A DNA stretch of 64,000 nucleotides from positions 372,001-436,000 of the forward strand of contig JAPOHW010000001.1 of the NCBI GenBank assembly GCA_029979265.1, written 5' to 3'. Below the pieces are notes generated by a model. The model was not told the DNA's origin and did no database searches. It saw nothing but the letters and a program-made list of their open reading frames with translations. Positions 48,679 to 59,168 of this stretch are shown in pieces. Position 1 is the first letter of the stretch. The number at the start of each line of letters is the position of its first letter. This DNA is from Actinomycetota bacterium (GTDB lineage: Bacteria > Actinomycetota > Acidimicrobiia > Acidimicrobiales > Aldehydirespiratoraceae). Made by a program: the position numbers and the translations under genes.

Positions 48679-50007
48679 ATGATCGGCGCCGACGAGGATC
48701 GCAGCAGATGTGGGAGCGGCGATGACATGTTGACCACCCTCGAAGCGCAGATCGAACGCCTCGGTCCCAGGGGTTGGTTCGCCGTGCTCACGATCGTTGC
48801 CGCGGTGCGGGCACCCCATGTGTTGCTCAACGGCCGCTTCTGGGCTGAGGAGGGAACGATCCACTTTGCCCACGCCTTCATCGAAGGCGGAATCGAGGGG
48901 TTGACGTTCATCGATCAACGGGCGGGTTACCTCAACATCGTCCCGAACGTCGGCACCTGGCTCGCGTCGCTGGTGCCACTGTCGGTCGCCCCACTCGTCA
49001 CGACCTGGATGGCGTTTCTCATCATCGTGGGTCTCCTCTGGGTCACCCTTGCGTGGCAAAGCGAACTGTTGCCGACGCCGACAGCTCGGGTGGTGGCGGC
49101 CGCGTTGCTCCTCGTTGGCCCGGCTGCCCACCCCGAGGTGTGGAGCAACACGATCAACTCCCAGACCTATCTCGGGATCCTTGGCCTGGTACTCGTGTTC
49201 GCTCGACTCGACCGCCTGTCACACCGTCAGTTCGCGGTGAGCGTTGCGGCCCTGGGCTGTGCAGCGCTGGCCGGGTTGTACACCGCTGTCCTGACTCCGC
49301 TGTTCTGGTGGCAGGCATATCGCGACCGCACCCGCCGGCGCCTCGTTCACGCCGCCGTGATCTCGAGTGCAACAGCGTTTCAGGCCTTCATCGTGCTGCT
49401 GTCTCGCACGTCGGGCAGTCTCGAGGAGACAAAGCTCACCCTACCCGGCCCGGCCGAACTGTTCGCCACCGTCGGGACCCTGCACGTCACCCCGATTGTG
49501 TTGGGCCGCTCGGTGAGCGCCGACCTTGCCGACAAGATACTGGTGGGTCGCGGCATCGCCTGGGTGCTGGCAGTGGGAGTGATAGGGGTGATCGTCGCTG
49601 GAGCTATCGCTGTCGCCGTGCGCAGCGCGTCTCGTCATGTGCTGTTTGTGCTCGGCACAGCATTTGCGCTCACCGAAGTTCTCGTGCAACTGGGCGCATG
49701 GGGCATCGCCGACAGCCGCTACGCAGTGCTTCCCCTTGCGATCACATCGTTGTTGCTTGCCCACGGACTCGCCACCGCCGAGTCGCCGATGAGCCGGACC
49801 GTCGTCGTCGCCCTGATCACCATCGCCCTCGTGGTAGGGGCGGCGGAGTTCTGGACCGAAAAGCGTCTTGCGCTCGACTGCGTCGGGTGTCCTGACTGGC
49901 AGGCGGAGATCGAGGCCTGGGAAGCAGATCCGAGCGACGGGCTCGAGATTTGGCCGTACCCGCCGTGGCCGTACGCTCCCTGGACCGTCGATTTGCCGGC
50001 CGAGTGA
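48679..50007 (+). CDS. Polytopic membrane protein of unknown function
   Basis: Many hydrophobic segments; alternative start at 48727 (MLTTLEAQIERLGPRG). Confidence 0.7.
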   Translation: MIGADEDRSRCGSGDDMLTTLEAQIERLGPRGWFAVLTIVAAVRAPHVLLNGRFWAEEGTIHFAHAFIEGGIEGLTFIDQRAGYLNIVPNVGTWLASLVPLSVAPLVTTWMAFLIIVGLLWVTLAWQSELLPTPTARVVAAALLLVGPAAHPEVWSNTINSQTYLGILGLVLVFARLDRLSHRQFAVSVAALGCAALAGLYTAVLTPLFWWQAYRDRTRRRLVHAAVISSATAFQAFIVLLSRTSGSLEETKLTLPGPAELFATVGTLHVTPIVLGRSVSADLADKILVGRGIAWVLAVGVIGVIVAGAIAVAVRSASRHVLFVLGTAFALTEVLVQLGAWGIADSRYAVLPLAITSLLLAHGLATAESPMSRTVVVALITIALVVGAAEFWTEKRLALDCVGCPDWQAEIEAWEADPSDGLEIWPYPPWPYAPWTVDLPAE

Positions 50008-50093
50008 TCGTCGAACGCCGGTGGCGTGGCGTTCGGTTGGCAATGCGAACGTTTCGCAGACAGGGCAGCACGACGCGTAGGGTTCGCGCCGGT

Positions 50094-51635
50094 ATGGGAG
50101 CCATCGGGGAGGTCGCACGTGCGCTTCGTGACCGGGGATGCACGCACGTGTTCGGGGTACCTGGCGGGGGTCCCAATCTCGAACTGATCGGCGAGTTGGA
50201 GCGCAACGGCATCGAGTTCGTGCTGGCGCACGGTGAATCGGGCGCAGCGATGATGGCATCGGCTCACGGTCTGACCACCGGCACGCTTTCGGCTGTCGTC
50301 GTCACTCGTGGACCAGGGGTTTCCAGTGTGGTGAACGGCGCTGCACAGGCCACGCTCGACCGCGCGCCGCTCGTCGTCATCACCGACACCGTCCCGATGT
50401 CACAACGCGATCGGGTTGCCCATCAACGCTTCGACCAGCGTGCCGTGCTTCGCCCGGTGACCCTTCGAACCGCTCGGATCGGTGACGACGTCACCGCCGA
50501 GGAGATGCTGGAACTGCTGTCTTGCGTCGACGGTGGCCGGTCCGGCGCCGTGCATCTCGATCTCGACGCCGGTGCGTCAACCGACATCGATCCACCGCGA
50601 AGCGTCGACCAGCCGATGACGGCTGCTGCAGCCGACGTGGTTCGGGCTCGCCTCGAGGGGTCGGACCACCCGATCGTCATCACGGGGATCCATGCCCCCG
50701 ACAACCTCTCCGGCCCGCTTGAGTCGTTCGGTGCCCCAGTGCTCACCACCTATCAAGGGGCAGGCGCACTGGCGGAGGGTCACCCGCTGCTCGCCGGCAT
50801 GTTCACCAACGCAGAGCTGGAGCGTCAGCTCCTCGTCGATGCCGACATGGTCGTGCTGATCGGATTCGACGACGTCGAACCGATGCCCGGTCCCTGGCCC
50901 GGCACCGCCGAGGTCGTGGCCATCGATCCAGTTCCGACCGCTCATCGCTTTGCTCCGGTCTCGTTGGCTTACGTGGGTGAGCCGGCCGATGTCCTTCCCG
51001 AACGCACGCCGAGTCACAGCGGCGCCTGCGAGCATCTGCGGTCGGTGCGTGCCCGACTGTCCGACGCCGCTCGCCCACTCGGGCCGATCGAACTCGTGCG
51101 ATCCGCAGCAGAGGTCTGGCCCGATGAGGGCATGGTCACTGTCGATGCCGGTGCGCACTTTCTCGCCGTGTTGCCGTTCTGGCCGGTCACCCGACGCCGA
51201 CAACTCTTGATCTCCAACGGCCTCGCAACGATGGGCTACGCCCTTCCCGCTGCCGTCGGCGCGTCGCTCGCCAGTCCGGATCGGCCGGTGCTGAGCCTCA
51301 CCGGCGACGGTGGTCTCCAGATGATGCTGGCCGAACTCGAGACGCTTCAGCGCCTGCAGCTTCCCGTGTGTGTGACCGTCTTCAACGACTCCGAACTGAC
51401 CCTCATCAAGCTGAAGCAGCGCGACGGCCAAGGGGACCAGCGGGCGGTTCGCTATGGAGCCAGCAACTTCGCTGCGATCGCCGAAGGCTTCGGTATGTCG
51501 GCAACGGTCGTCGACAATGCCGAGAACCTGCACGAAGCCTTTCGGTCCGCGCTCGACGCTCGTGCCCCATACCTGATCGACGTGCGGATCGACCCGACCG
51601 AATATCGACACATCATGGCGGTGAGTCGCGGCTAG
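50094..51635 (+). CDS. Thiamine pyrophosphate-binding protein (acetolactate synthase large-subunit-like)
   Basis: VFGVPGGGPNLELIGEL, AHGESGAAMMASAHGLTTG, LTGDGGLQMMLAELETLQRLQLPVCVTVFND. Confidence 0.9.
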   Translation: MGAIGEVARALRDRGCTHVFGVPGGGPNLELIGELERNGIEFVLAHGESGAAMMASAHGLTTGTLSAVVVTRGPGVSSVVNGAAQATLDRAPLVVITDTVPMSQRDRVAHQRFDQRAVLRPVTLRTARIGDDVTAEEMLELLSCVDGGRSGAVHLDLDAGASTDIDPPRSVDQPMTAAAADVVRARLEGSDHPIVITGIHAPDNLSGPLESFGAPVLTTYQGAGALAEGHPLLAGMFTNAELERQLLVDADMVVLIGFDDVEPMPGPWPGTAEVVAIDPVPTAHRFAPVSLAYVGEPADVLPERTPSHSGACEHLRSVRARLSDAARPLGPIELVRSAAEVWPDEGMVTVDAGAHFLAVLPFWPVTRRRQLLISNGLATMGYALPAAVGASLASPDRPVLSLTGDGGLQMMLAELETLQRLQLPVCVTVFNDSELTLIKLKQRDGQGDQRAVRYGASNFAAIAEGFGMSATVVDNAENLHEAFRSALDARAPYLIDVRIDPTEYRHIMAVSRG

Positions 51636-51714
51636 GGACGCATCGGTGCATGGGACATCTGCGACCTGCGCGACTACGTTCACGAACACGAACGGACAAC
51701 GAGAAGGGGTTCAC

Positions 51715-52236
51715 ATGGTTCAGGTCAACAAGTTCATCGACGTCTCCGCCGGGTTGGGTGCCGGGCAATTCGGGATCGGCGATCGCCAACAGATCGCGTC
51801 GATCAGTGATCTCGACCCGACCTACAAGCAGCTCATGGACAAGCCCTACGCCTGCGTCATGGCGGTGATGGGATCGGCTGGTCGCCCCAACCTCACGCCC
51901 ATGTGGTTCGACTACGAAGGCGACAAGGTCCTGATCAACGTCGCCGAGCATCGCAAGAAGACCCAGTGGATCCGCGACACGCCGCAGGTCACCATCGCCA
52001 TCGTCAACCCAGAGAACATGTACCACTGGGTCTCGATGAAGGTCACGGTCGAACGCGAGATCAGTGAGGATGACCCGGTCGAGGGCGAACGCGTCACCGC
52101 ACAGCTCAACCGGATCTGGCAGAAGTACATCGGTGAGGGAGACGAGTACGGCCTGCGCGATCCGTCGATCGACGAGCGGCGCGTCCTGTTCGAGTGTCGC
52201 GTCGACTCGATCGCAACCTTCGGCGTACCCGGCTGA
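51715..52236 (+). CDS. Pyridoxamine 5'-phosphate oxidase / F420-dependent split-barrel family protein
   Basis: YACVMAVMGSAGRPNLTPMWFDYEGDKVLINVAEHRKKTQWIRDTPQVTIAI. Confidence 0.85.
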   Translation: MVQVNKFIDVSAGLGAGQFGIGDRQQIASISDLDPTYKQLMDKPYACVMAVMGSAGRPNLTPMWFDYEGDKVLINVAEHRKKTQWIRDTPQVTIAIVNPENMYHWVSMKVTVEREISEDDPVEGERVTAQLNRIWQKYIGEGDEYGLRDPSIDERRVLFECRVDSIATFGVPG

Positions 52237-52247
52237 CCATCTCGACC

Positions 52248-53447
52248 TTGCAGCCCTCACGTGTGGTCGTGATCGGCGGCTCCATCGGCGGACTGACCGC
52301 TGCGTGTCTGCTCAGAGACGCCGGCCACGACGTCGAGATCCATGAGCGCGCTCCACGAGAGCTCGAGCAACGGGGAGCCGGAATCGGCTTTCTGCGGGCA
52401 TGTTCCCGCTATCTCGCAGAGCGGGCCGGTGTAGATCTGGACGAGATCTCGATCACGACCAGCGAGATCGTCTATCTCGACCGCGACGACACGGTGCTCC
52501 ACCAGGCCGAGCACGCCTACCGGTTCAGTTCATGGAACACGGTGTACCGCCGACTGCTGAGGGCATTCGACGGCGATCGCTACCACCTCGACCGGACTGC
52601 TGTCGAGGTCCGCAACGACGAACGGGGAGCATCCGTGGCGTTCGACGATGGCTCGGCACTGAGCGCTGATCTCGTCGTCGCTGCCGACGGAATCGGCTCG
52701 ACCGTGCGGGCGCAGCTCCTCCCCGACGCCAGGGCCGAATACAGCGGCTACGTGGCGTGGAGGGGCACCGTTTCCGAGGCTGATCTACCGCCCGAGATCA
52801 CTGCGCGGCTCGGTGATGCGATCACGTACCACGTCTACGCCAACAGTCACATCCTCGTGTACCCGATCCCGTCGCTCGACGGTTCGGTTGAGCCGGGCGG
52901 GCGGCTGCTCAACTTCGTCTGGTACCGCAATTATCTCGACGGTGGCGACCTTCGATCACTGCTGACCGATCACGGCGGGGTCGTTCGGGACCTCTCGGTA
53001 CCCCCCGGACTCGTCGCTCCCGAACACGTCGCCGAGTTGCGGGCCACGGCTGCGGCCCGGCTTCCTGCCACCATTGCTGCCGTCGTCGCTGCGGTCGAGG
53101 AGCCGTTCCTCCAGGTGGTCTATGACATCTCGATTTCCCGCATGCGATTCGGGCGGGTCTGTCTCATCGGTGATGCTGCCTTTGCCGTTCGCCCTCATGC
53201 GGCGGCCGGCACCGCCAAGGCGGCAGAAGACGCATGGACACTCGACCGGCATCTGCGATCGGGCCGAGCCCTCGACAGCGCACTGGAGCGGTGGGAGACC
53301 GAACAGCTTGCGCTCGGCTGCGACCTGCTCGATCGGACCCGCCGGATCGGTGCCCGGTCGCAGGTGTTGAACACCTGGGAACCTGGCGACCCTGAACTGA
53401 TCTTTGGGCTCCACGCACCCGGTGACCCGGAGCCGGCCAATGTCTGA
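52248..53447 (+). CDS. FAD-dependent monooxygenase
   Basis: VVVIGGSIGGLTAACLLRDAGHDVEIHERAP Rossmann, VVAADGIGSTVRAQLLPD, RVCLIGDAAFAVRPHAAAGTAKAAEDA; start uncertain (TTG). Confidence 0.88.
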   Translation: MQPSRVVVIGGSIGGLTAACLLRDAGHDVEIHERAPRELEQRGAGIGFLRACSRYLAERAGVDLDEISITTSEIVYLDRDDTVLHQAEHAYRFSSWNTVYRRLLRAFDGDRYHLDRTAVEVRNDERGASVAFDDGSALSADLVVAADGIGSTVRAQLLPDARAEYSGYVAWRGTVSEADLPPEITARLGDAITYHVYANSHILVYPIPSLDGSVEPGGRLLNFVWYRNYLDGGDLRSLLTDHGGVVRDLSVPPGLVAPEHVAELRATAAARLPATIAAVVAAVEEPFLQVVYDISISRMRFGRVCLIGDAAFAVRPHAAAGTAKAAEDAWTLDRHLRSGRALDSALERWETEQLALGCDLLDRTRRIGARSQVLNTWEPGDPELIFGLHAPGDPEPANV

Positions 53448-54549
53448 CCCGGGCCAGCAAGCCGAGGCGATGGCTGCGGCGGTCCGGGACCTGCTGGAGG
53501 ACCTCGACGACGCGCAGCGCACGGCCGTCACCCACGCATTCGACGACGCCGAGCGGCTGCGCTGGTTCTACACACCGACCGATCACGGGGGCCTCGCCTT
53601 GAGCGACATGCGTTCCCGTCAGCATCGAATCGTGCACCGACTCCTCGCTGCTGCACTCAGTGAGGCCGGCCACACCACCGTCTCGACGATCATCGGTCTC
53701 GAGAACGTCCTCGACCGGGTCGAGGGCTTCGGCGTTTCCTACGGTCGCGAGCGTGGGCGCGATCCGCTGCTCTACTGGCTTGCGATCTTCGGTGACCCCG
53801 ACTCGTCGGAGTGGTCGTGGCGATTCGGCGGCCATCACGTCTCGTTGCACTTCACGATCCGTGACGGCCGGGTTGCCTCCTCGACCCCCCTGTTTCTCGG
53901 TGCCGATCCGGCCTCGAGCACGTTGCTCGGACCGCATCCTCTTCGGCCGCTGGCCGGAGCCGAAGATCTTGCCCGAGAGTTGTTGTTGTCACTCGACGAC
54001 GAGTCGAGAGCGGCGGTTCATCTGTCGGCACAGGCCCCTGTCGACATCGTCGGGGCCAATCGAACGCAGTTGCGGGGTGGTGATTCGGTGCTCCGGCTCG
54101 ACGAGATCTGGCGTGGTCGATTCGGCGACGAGACCGACGAGTATCTCCGCGCCGTGCACGACGCTGCGACGACGAAAGCCGGTTGGACCGACGAGCATCA
54201 ACAGGCGCTTGCCCTTTCTGCTCGACCGAAGGGTGCGCCGGTGACCCACTCTGACGCGCACCGTCGGCTGCTGCGCGACCTGTTGGGTTGCTACCTCGAA
54301 CAGATCAACCCGACGCTCGCCGATGAGCAGTGGAAACGGGCCGAGCAGCACCTCGACGATCTTCACTTCTTGTGGGCTGGTGGAATCCATCCCGGTGAGC
54401 CGCACTACTACCGCCTGCAGGGAGGCAACCTGCTGATCGAGTACGACAACACCCAGCGTGACGTGAACCATGTGCACACTGTCTGGCGGGATCTGTCGAT
54501 GGACTTCGGTGGAGATCCGCTGGCACAGCACTATGTCGACCATCACTGA
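53440..54549 (+). CDS. DUF3500 domain-containing protein
   Basis: AQRTAVTHAFDDAERLRWFYTP, WSWRFGGHHVSLHFTI, YDNTQRDVNHVHTVWRDLSMDFGGD. Confidence 0.85.
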   Translation: MSDPGQQAEAMAAAVRDLLEDLDDAQRTAVTHAFDDAERLRWFYTPTDHGGLALSDMRSRQHRIVHRLLAAALSEAGHTTVSTIIGLENVLDRVEGFGVSYGRERGRDPLLYWLAIFGDPDSSEWSWRFGGHHVSLHFTIRDGRVASSTPLFLGADPASSTLLGPHPLRPLAGAEDLARELLLSLDDESRAAVHLSAQAPVDIVGANRTQLRGGDSVLRLDEIWRGRFGDETDEYLRAVHDAATTKAGWTDEHQQALALSARPKGAPVTHSDAHRRLLRDLLGCYLEQINPTLADEQWKRAEQHLDDLHFLWAGGIHPGEPHYYRLQGGNLLIEYDNTQRDVNHVHTVWRDLSMDFGGDPLAQHYVDHH

Positions 54550-54597
54550 GGGCGACGCTCGGCGCTGAGCGGGCGCGGACGACACAGAGGAGCGAGG

Positions 54598-55923
54598 GTG
54601 GTTCGGGTCGCATTCGTCGGAGCGGGGAGCACGGTCTTTGCTCGAAATCTGATCGGTGACCTGAACGCCTATCCCGAGCTGCGCGGCCGATTGAGCTTCT
54701 CGTTGCACGACATCGACGAGCAGCGTCTGCGCACGTCGGAGATCGTCGCCAATCGGATCGCTGCCGGCCTTGGTGTTTCAATGACCGTCGATGCAACGAC
54801 GGATCGCCGACGGGCGCTCGACGGGGCCGACTATGTGGTCACCATGTTCCAGGTCGGGGGATATCAGCCTTCGACGGTGCTCGATTTCGAGATTCCGGAG
54901 CGCTACGGGCTTCAGCAGACCATTGCCGACACGCTGGGGATCGGCGGCATCATGCGGGGATTGCGAACTGCACCGGTTCTGATCGATGTGTCGAACGACA
55001 TCAGCGAGGTGGCTGCTGATGCCGTGCTGTTGAACTACGCGAACCCAATGGCCATCAACATGTGGGCGCTGTCCGAGCTGGGGCGGCATCCCGGCTTCGG
55101 CCTGTGTCACTCGATCCCGTTGACCGCCGAGCAGTTGGCTCACGATCTTGGGATTCCAGCCACCGAACTCGACTACACGGCGGCGGGCATCAACCACATG
55201 GCGTTCTACCTCAACCTCGAACACCAGGGGGCAGACGTCTATCCCGCACTGAGAATGCTGCACACGAGGCCTGCTGACGCCCCCGAACGGGGGGAGATGG
55301 GGTTGTCCGATGCCGTTCGCTACGAGGTCATGCGCCGGCTCGGGTACTTCGTGGCCGAGTCGAGTGAGCACTTTGCCGAGTACACCCCGTGGTTCATCAA
55401 GCGAGATCGGCCCGACCTCGTCGAGGAGTTCCGAATCCCGCTTCGCGAGTACATCAGGCGCTGCGAGGTGCAGAACACCGAGTGGGAGGCCCTTCGGGCT
55501 CGGTTGGAGGACGAACGCGAGGAGCTGCACATTCCCGCCAGCAACGAATTCGCACCGCAGATCATTCACAGCATCGAGACCGACACCGAACGGACCGTGT
55601 ACACCAACGTGCCGAACCGTGGGCACATCGAGAACCTTCCCGACGGTTGCATCGTGGAGGTACCGACCGTCGTCGACGGCACCGGACTTCACCCACAGCA
55701 CGTGGGCTCGCTGCCCCCGCAACTTGCTGCGACGATTCAGACGAACCTCGGCCCCCAAGCACTCACCGTGGAGGCACTCAAGACCGGCGACAGAGCGCAC
55801 GTCTACCATGCTGCGATGCTCGACCCGCACACTGCCGCCGAGCTCGATCTCGAGCAGATCCACCGGTTGGTGAATGATCTGCTCGAGGCGCACGGCCCGT
55901 ACCTGCCGGCATTCCTGCAGTAG
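54598..55923 (+). CDS. Glycoside hydrolase family 4 (alpha-glucosidase/alpha-galactosidase)
   Basis: VRVAFVGAGSTVFARNLIGDL, NYANPMAINMWALSEL, GLCHSIPLTAEQLA, AGINHMAFYLNLE. Confidence 0.92.
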   Translation: MVRVAFVGAGSTVFARNLIGDLNAYPELRGRLSFSLHDIDEQRLRTSEIVANRIAAGLGVSMTVDATTDRRRALDGADYVVTMFQVGGYQPSTVLDFEIPERYGLQQTIADTLGIGGIMRGLRTAPVLIDVSNDISEVAADAVLLNYANPMAINMWALSELGRHPGFGLCHSIPLTAEQLAHDLGIPATELDYTAAGINHMAFYLNLEHQGADVYPALRMLHTRPADAPERGEMGLSDAVRYEVMRRLGYFVAESSEHFAEYTPWFIKRDRPDLVEEFRIPLREYIRRCEVQNTEWEALRARLEDEREELHIPASNEFAPQIIHSIETDTERTVYTNVPNRGHIENLPDGCIVEVPTVVDGTGLHPQHVGSLPPQLAATIQTNLGPQALTVEALKTGDRAHVYHAAMLDPHTAAELDLEQIHRLVNDLLEAHGPYLPAFLQ

Positions 55924-55961
55924 AAGGCAGGCATACCGTTGCGAGCGATGGGACTGACCCG

Positions 55962-56969
55962 ATGAACGAAGTGTCGGCGCAGAGGCGGGACGTGTTCGCC
56001 CCTGGGCGGGTGAACCTGATCGGTGACCACACCGACTACACGGGTGGGCTCGTTTTTCCGATGGCGATCAACCGTGGTGTGCGCATTACCGGTGAGGTCG
56101 GCGGACACCACGTCGAGGTGACGTCTGACCGAGAACCTGTTGCGGCGCGCTTCTCCTTGCCGGTCACCGATCCGGCTGGCATCGAACCGCGGTGGGCGCG
56201 GCATCTCGCCGGCGTTGCGGCCGAGATGGGCACCGCTGTCGGCTTTACCGGTCAACTTTCGTCCGATTTGCCGGTCGCCGGTCTTTCTTCCAGCGCTGCC
56301 GTGCAGGTCGCCGCGGCACTCATGTTGGGCCACGAAGGTTCGCCGCTCGAACGTGCGATGCTTTGCCAGGCTGCGGAGCATCGTGCGACCGGTGTGCCGT
56401 GCGGCATCATGGATCAGCTGACGATCGCCTCTGGGATCCCCGGTCATGCGCTCCTGATCGATTGCCACACACTCGAGATCACCCCGCACCTCGTCCCCGA
56501 TGACGTCGAGATCGTGATCGTGCACTCGGGACAGCATCGAGAACTCGTCGACTCCGAATACGCAACCCGCCGCGCTCAGTGCGAGGCGGCAGAGGAAGTC
56601 ATCGGTCCTCTTCGGATCGCCTCGCTCGACGCCGTCGGGGATCTCGACGACGCCGTGTTGCGGGCCCGAGCCCGTCATGTCGTCACCGAGAACGCGCGAG
56701 TTGCAATCTTCGCCGAGGCGCTCGCTGCAGGCGACTATGCGGAGGCAGGGCAGCAGATGCTCGATTCCCATCGAAGCCTCGGTCATGACTTTGCAGTCTC
56801 GACATCGGTTCTCGACGCACTCGTCGACGAGCTTTGCGCCGTTCCCGGTGTCTACGGCGCCCGACTCACCGGTGCAGGTTTCGGTGGGGCGGTGGTTGCG
56901 TTGACCCGGCCGGGTGTGCTCGACCAGGGCTTCGTCGCAACGGCATCCGCCGGAGCGAGCGTGCTGTGA
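55962..56969 (+). CDS. galK: Galactokinase
   Basis: APGRVNLIGDHTDYTGGLVFPMAI, PVAGLSSSAAVQVA, GARLTGAGFGGAVVAL GHMP kinase motifs. Confidence 0.95.
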   Translation: MNEVSAQRRDVFAPGRVNLIGDHTDYTGGLVFPMAINRGVRITGEVGGHHVEVTSDREPVAARFSLPVTDPAGIEPRWARHLAGVAAEMGTAVGFTGQLSSDLPVAGLSSSAAVQVAAALMLGHEGSPLERAMLCQAAEHRATGVPCGIMDQLTIASGIPGHALLIDCHTLEITPHLVPDDVEIVIVHSGQHRELVDSEYATRRAQCEAAEEVIGPLRIASLDAVGDLDDAVLRARARHVVTENARVAIFAEALAAGDYAEAGQQMLDSHRSLGHDFAVSTSVLDALVDELCAVPGVYGARLTGAGFGGAVVALTRPGVLDQGFVATASAGASVL

Positions 56970-57012
56970 ATCGGCTGACGATGACCGAGCACTTCGCCCT
57001 GGACCGTCACGG

Positions 57013-58011
57013 ATGACCGGAACCGTTTCCGTCCGAGCCGTGGGTCGACTGCCGTCGGGTGAGACGATCTCTGCCGTCGAACTGTCGAACGATTGCATGG
57101 CGGTGACACTGCTCGATCTTGGTGCAACCCTCTGGACGTTGATGCCCTCGGGACACCCGTCGGCGGCCGGCGTCACACTTGCACATCGTGACCCTGCTGC
57201 GTACGCCGTCAACCGGCCCTACCTCGGGTGCACGGTAGGCCCAGTCGCGAACAGAATCGGGGGTTCCAGCTTCTCGATCGACGGGCATCGTCACGATCTC
57301 ATCCCCAACGAAGGCAAGCATCACCTGCATGGAGGCCCAACCGGCTTCGGGCAGCGCCTCTGGGCATTCGAGGTCGATCCTGCCGAAACGGCAGTCCACT
57401 TCCGCCTGCATCGTTTCGACGGCGAAGGTGGCTATCCAGGCAACCTCGATGTCGAGGTCGTCTGGACGTTGCAGGCCAACCGGCTCCGCTTCGCCTGGTC
57501 GGCCTCGACCGACCGAGCGACACCGGTTTCTCTCGCCAATCACACCTACTGGAATCTGGCCGGGACCGGCACGATCGAGGACCATCACCTGCGTGTCGAT
57601 GCCGACGGGGTGGTGGATGTCGACGAGCAGCTCATCCCGACCGGGGTCCTGAGGCCCACGCAGAGCAGCAGGTTCGACCTGGCCGATGGCCCACGAATCG
57701 GCGACGCCGTCCAGCGCATCGGGCTCGGTGGTATCGACCATTGCTACGCCCTCTCTCCTGGGGCTCAGGTGGATCTTCGCGATCCCCAGACTGGGCAGCA
57801 CCTCACCGTCGAAACCTCGCTACCCGGGGTGCAGGTGTACACCGGGCATCAACTCGACGGATCATCCGAGCAGGGCGGCTTCGCGCCGATGGCGGGGCTT
57901 TGCCTCGAGACCCAGTTCTTTCCTGATGCGGTCAACCGTCCCTCGTTCACGAGTCCGCTGGTTCTCCCGAACGAGATCGTTCATCACTGGACCGAGTACA
58001 CGTTCCGCTGA
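57013..58011 (+). CDS. galM: Aldose 1-epimerase
   Basis: YLGCTVGPVANRIGGSSFSIDG, HHLHGGPTGFGQRLW, NHTYWNLAG, GFAPMAGLCLETQFFPDAVN. Confidence 0.93.
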   Translation: MTGTVSVRAVGRLPSGETISAVELSNDCMAVTLLDLGATLWTLMPSGHPSAAGVTLAHRDPAAYAVNRPYLGCTVGPVANRIGGSSFSIDGHRHDLIPNEGKHHLHGGPTGFGQRLWAFEVDPAETAVHFRLHRFDGEGGYPGNLDVEVVWTLQANRLRFAWSASTDRATPVSLANHTYWNLAGTGTIEDHHLRVDADGVVDVDEQLIPTGVLRPTQSSRFDLADGPRIGDAVQRIGLGGIDHCYALSPGAQVDLRDPQTGQHLTVETSLPGVQVYTGHQLDGSSEQGGFAPMAGLCLETQFFPDAVNRPSFTSPLVLPNEIVHHWTEYTFR

Positions 58012-58154
58012 CCGGGTCGGGCCGTGCCGAAAGGACCGGCAGCCGACCCTCGCACTCTTTTGGAAATTTTTCAGCTGTGTTACGTTGCCGATGGTTTTCG
58101 TGAGCCCACGACCGACCGCTCAAGAAATGTCGCTGAGACACCGAAGGAGTGTGT

Positions 58155-59168
58155 ATGCAGTCGACTTCGATCAATGTGCGAGTTCCGTTCCTCCTCATAG
58201 GTGCTCTTGCGTTTGCGCCAGCGGTCGTTCTCGGTCTGACCGGCGCAGGTAGCTACGCCAGTCCCTGGCTCATCGCGTCGGTCATGATTGCGTCAGGCGT
58301 GCTGTGCACCGTTGCTGCGAGTCTCGCCCTGCAGGCGTCCGTGCGTGTCGGTTTCGTCGAGAACGCCTTGGTGGCCGGAGCGCTGGTCAGCTCGGGCCTC
58401 TTCGTCCTGCTTCACGGCGTCGTTTCCCCCGGGGCGATCTTCGATGCCACGGATTCTGCCAAGCGAGTGTTTGGCGCCTCGGGCCAGTTGGCGGCAGCGG
58501 TCGCCATCCCACCGCTCGCCTACCTGCTCCTGCTCACGAAGCGGCGGGATGAATCCAACAGTTGGCGAATGATGAGCATCGGGATGCCCCTCGTGGGCGT
58601 GGCGCTTGGGATTCTTCTCGTAGCCCAAGACAGCCTTCGAGCGCTCAAGCCCGAGACGGTTGGGGTGACGGTCCTGGTGGTTTTGGCGGTGGGGATTCAG
58701 GTGGCCGTTGCGCTGCATTTCACCCAGCTCGCCCGCCGCTTCGGCGACCGCTACTCGCAACAGATGGGGCTTGCGCTCTTGCTCAACTCTGGGGTTCCGA
58801 TCTTCTTCTACTTCGGTGGCCCTGGCTCCGGTGCCTACTGGTGGGCACACGGCCTGTGCATGGCGGGGGTTGGATTCGGGGCGGTTGCGATCTGGCTCAA
58901 GGCCAAGGAGGCCACGGTGGTTTCCCAGTTGGTGGGGTCGATCGTGACCACCAAGCCAATGCAGTCCCTCGGTATCGATCTCTCCCCTGCGGTGGTTTCG
59001 CGGCTCCGAGAGATCAAGGACCCGTCGGATCCCCGGCTGGCGGTTGCCCTGCGCGCCGGCGAGAAGCTCGCAGACATGAAGGATGATCAGAGGCTCGAGG
59101 CCGAAGTCCTTCTTCCGATCTTCCAGACCACGCTCGAATCCTTGGCAGGCTCCGCCGCGCCTTCGTGA
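58155..59168 (+). CDS. Polytopic membrane protein with cytoplasmic C-terminal tail, coupled to EAL-domain gene
   Basis: About 7-8 hydrophobic segments; stop overlaps GTG start of the next gene (GTGA). Confidence 0.7.
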   Translation: MQSTSINVRVPFLLIGALAFAPAVVLGLTGAGSYASPWLIASVMIASGVLCTVAASLALQASVRVGFVENALVAGALVSSGLFVLLHGVVSPGAIFDATDSAKRVFGASGQLAAAVAIPPLAYLLLLTKRRDESNSWRMMSIGMPLVGVALGILLVAQDSLRALKPETVGVTVLVVLAVGIQVAVALHFTQLARRFGDRYSQQMGLALLLNSGVPIFFYFGGPGSGAYWWAHGLCMAGVGFGAVAIWLKAKEATVVSQLVGSIVTTKPMQSLGIDLSPAVVSRLREIKDPSDPRLAVALRAGEKLADMKDDQRLEAEVLLPIFQTTLESLAGSAAPS

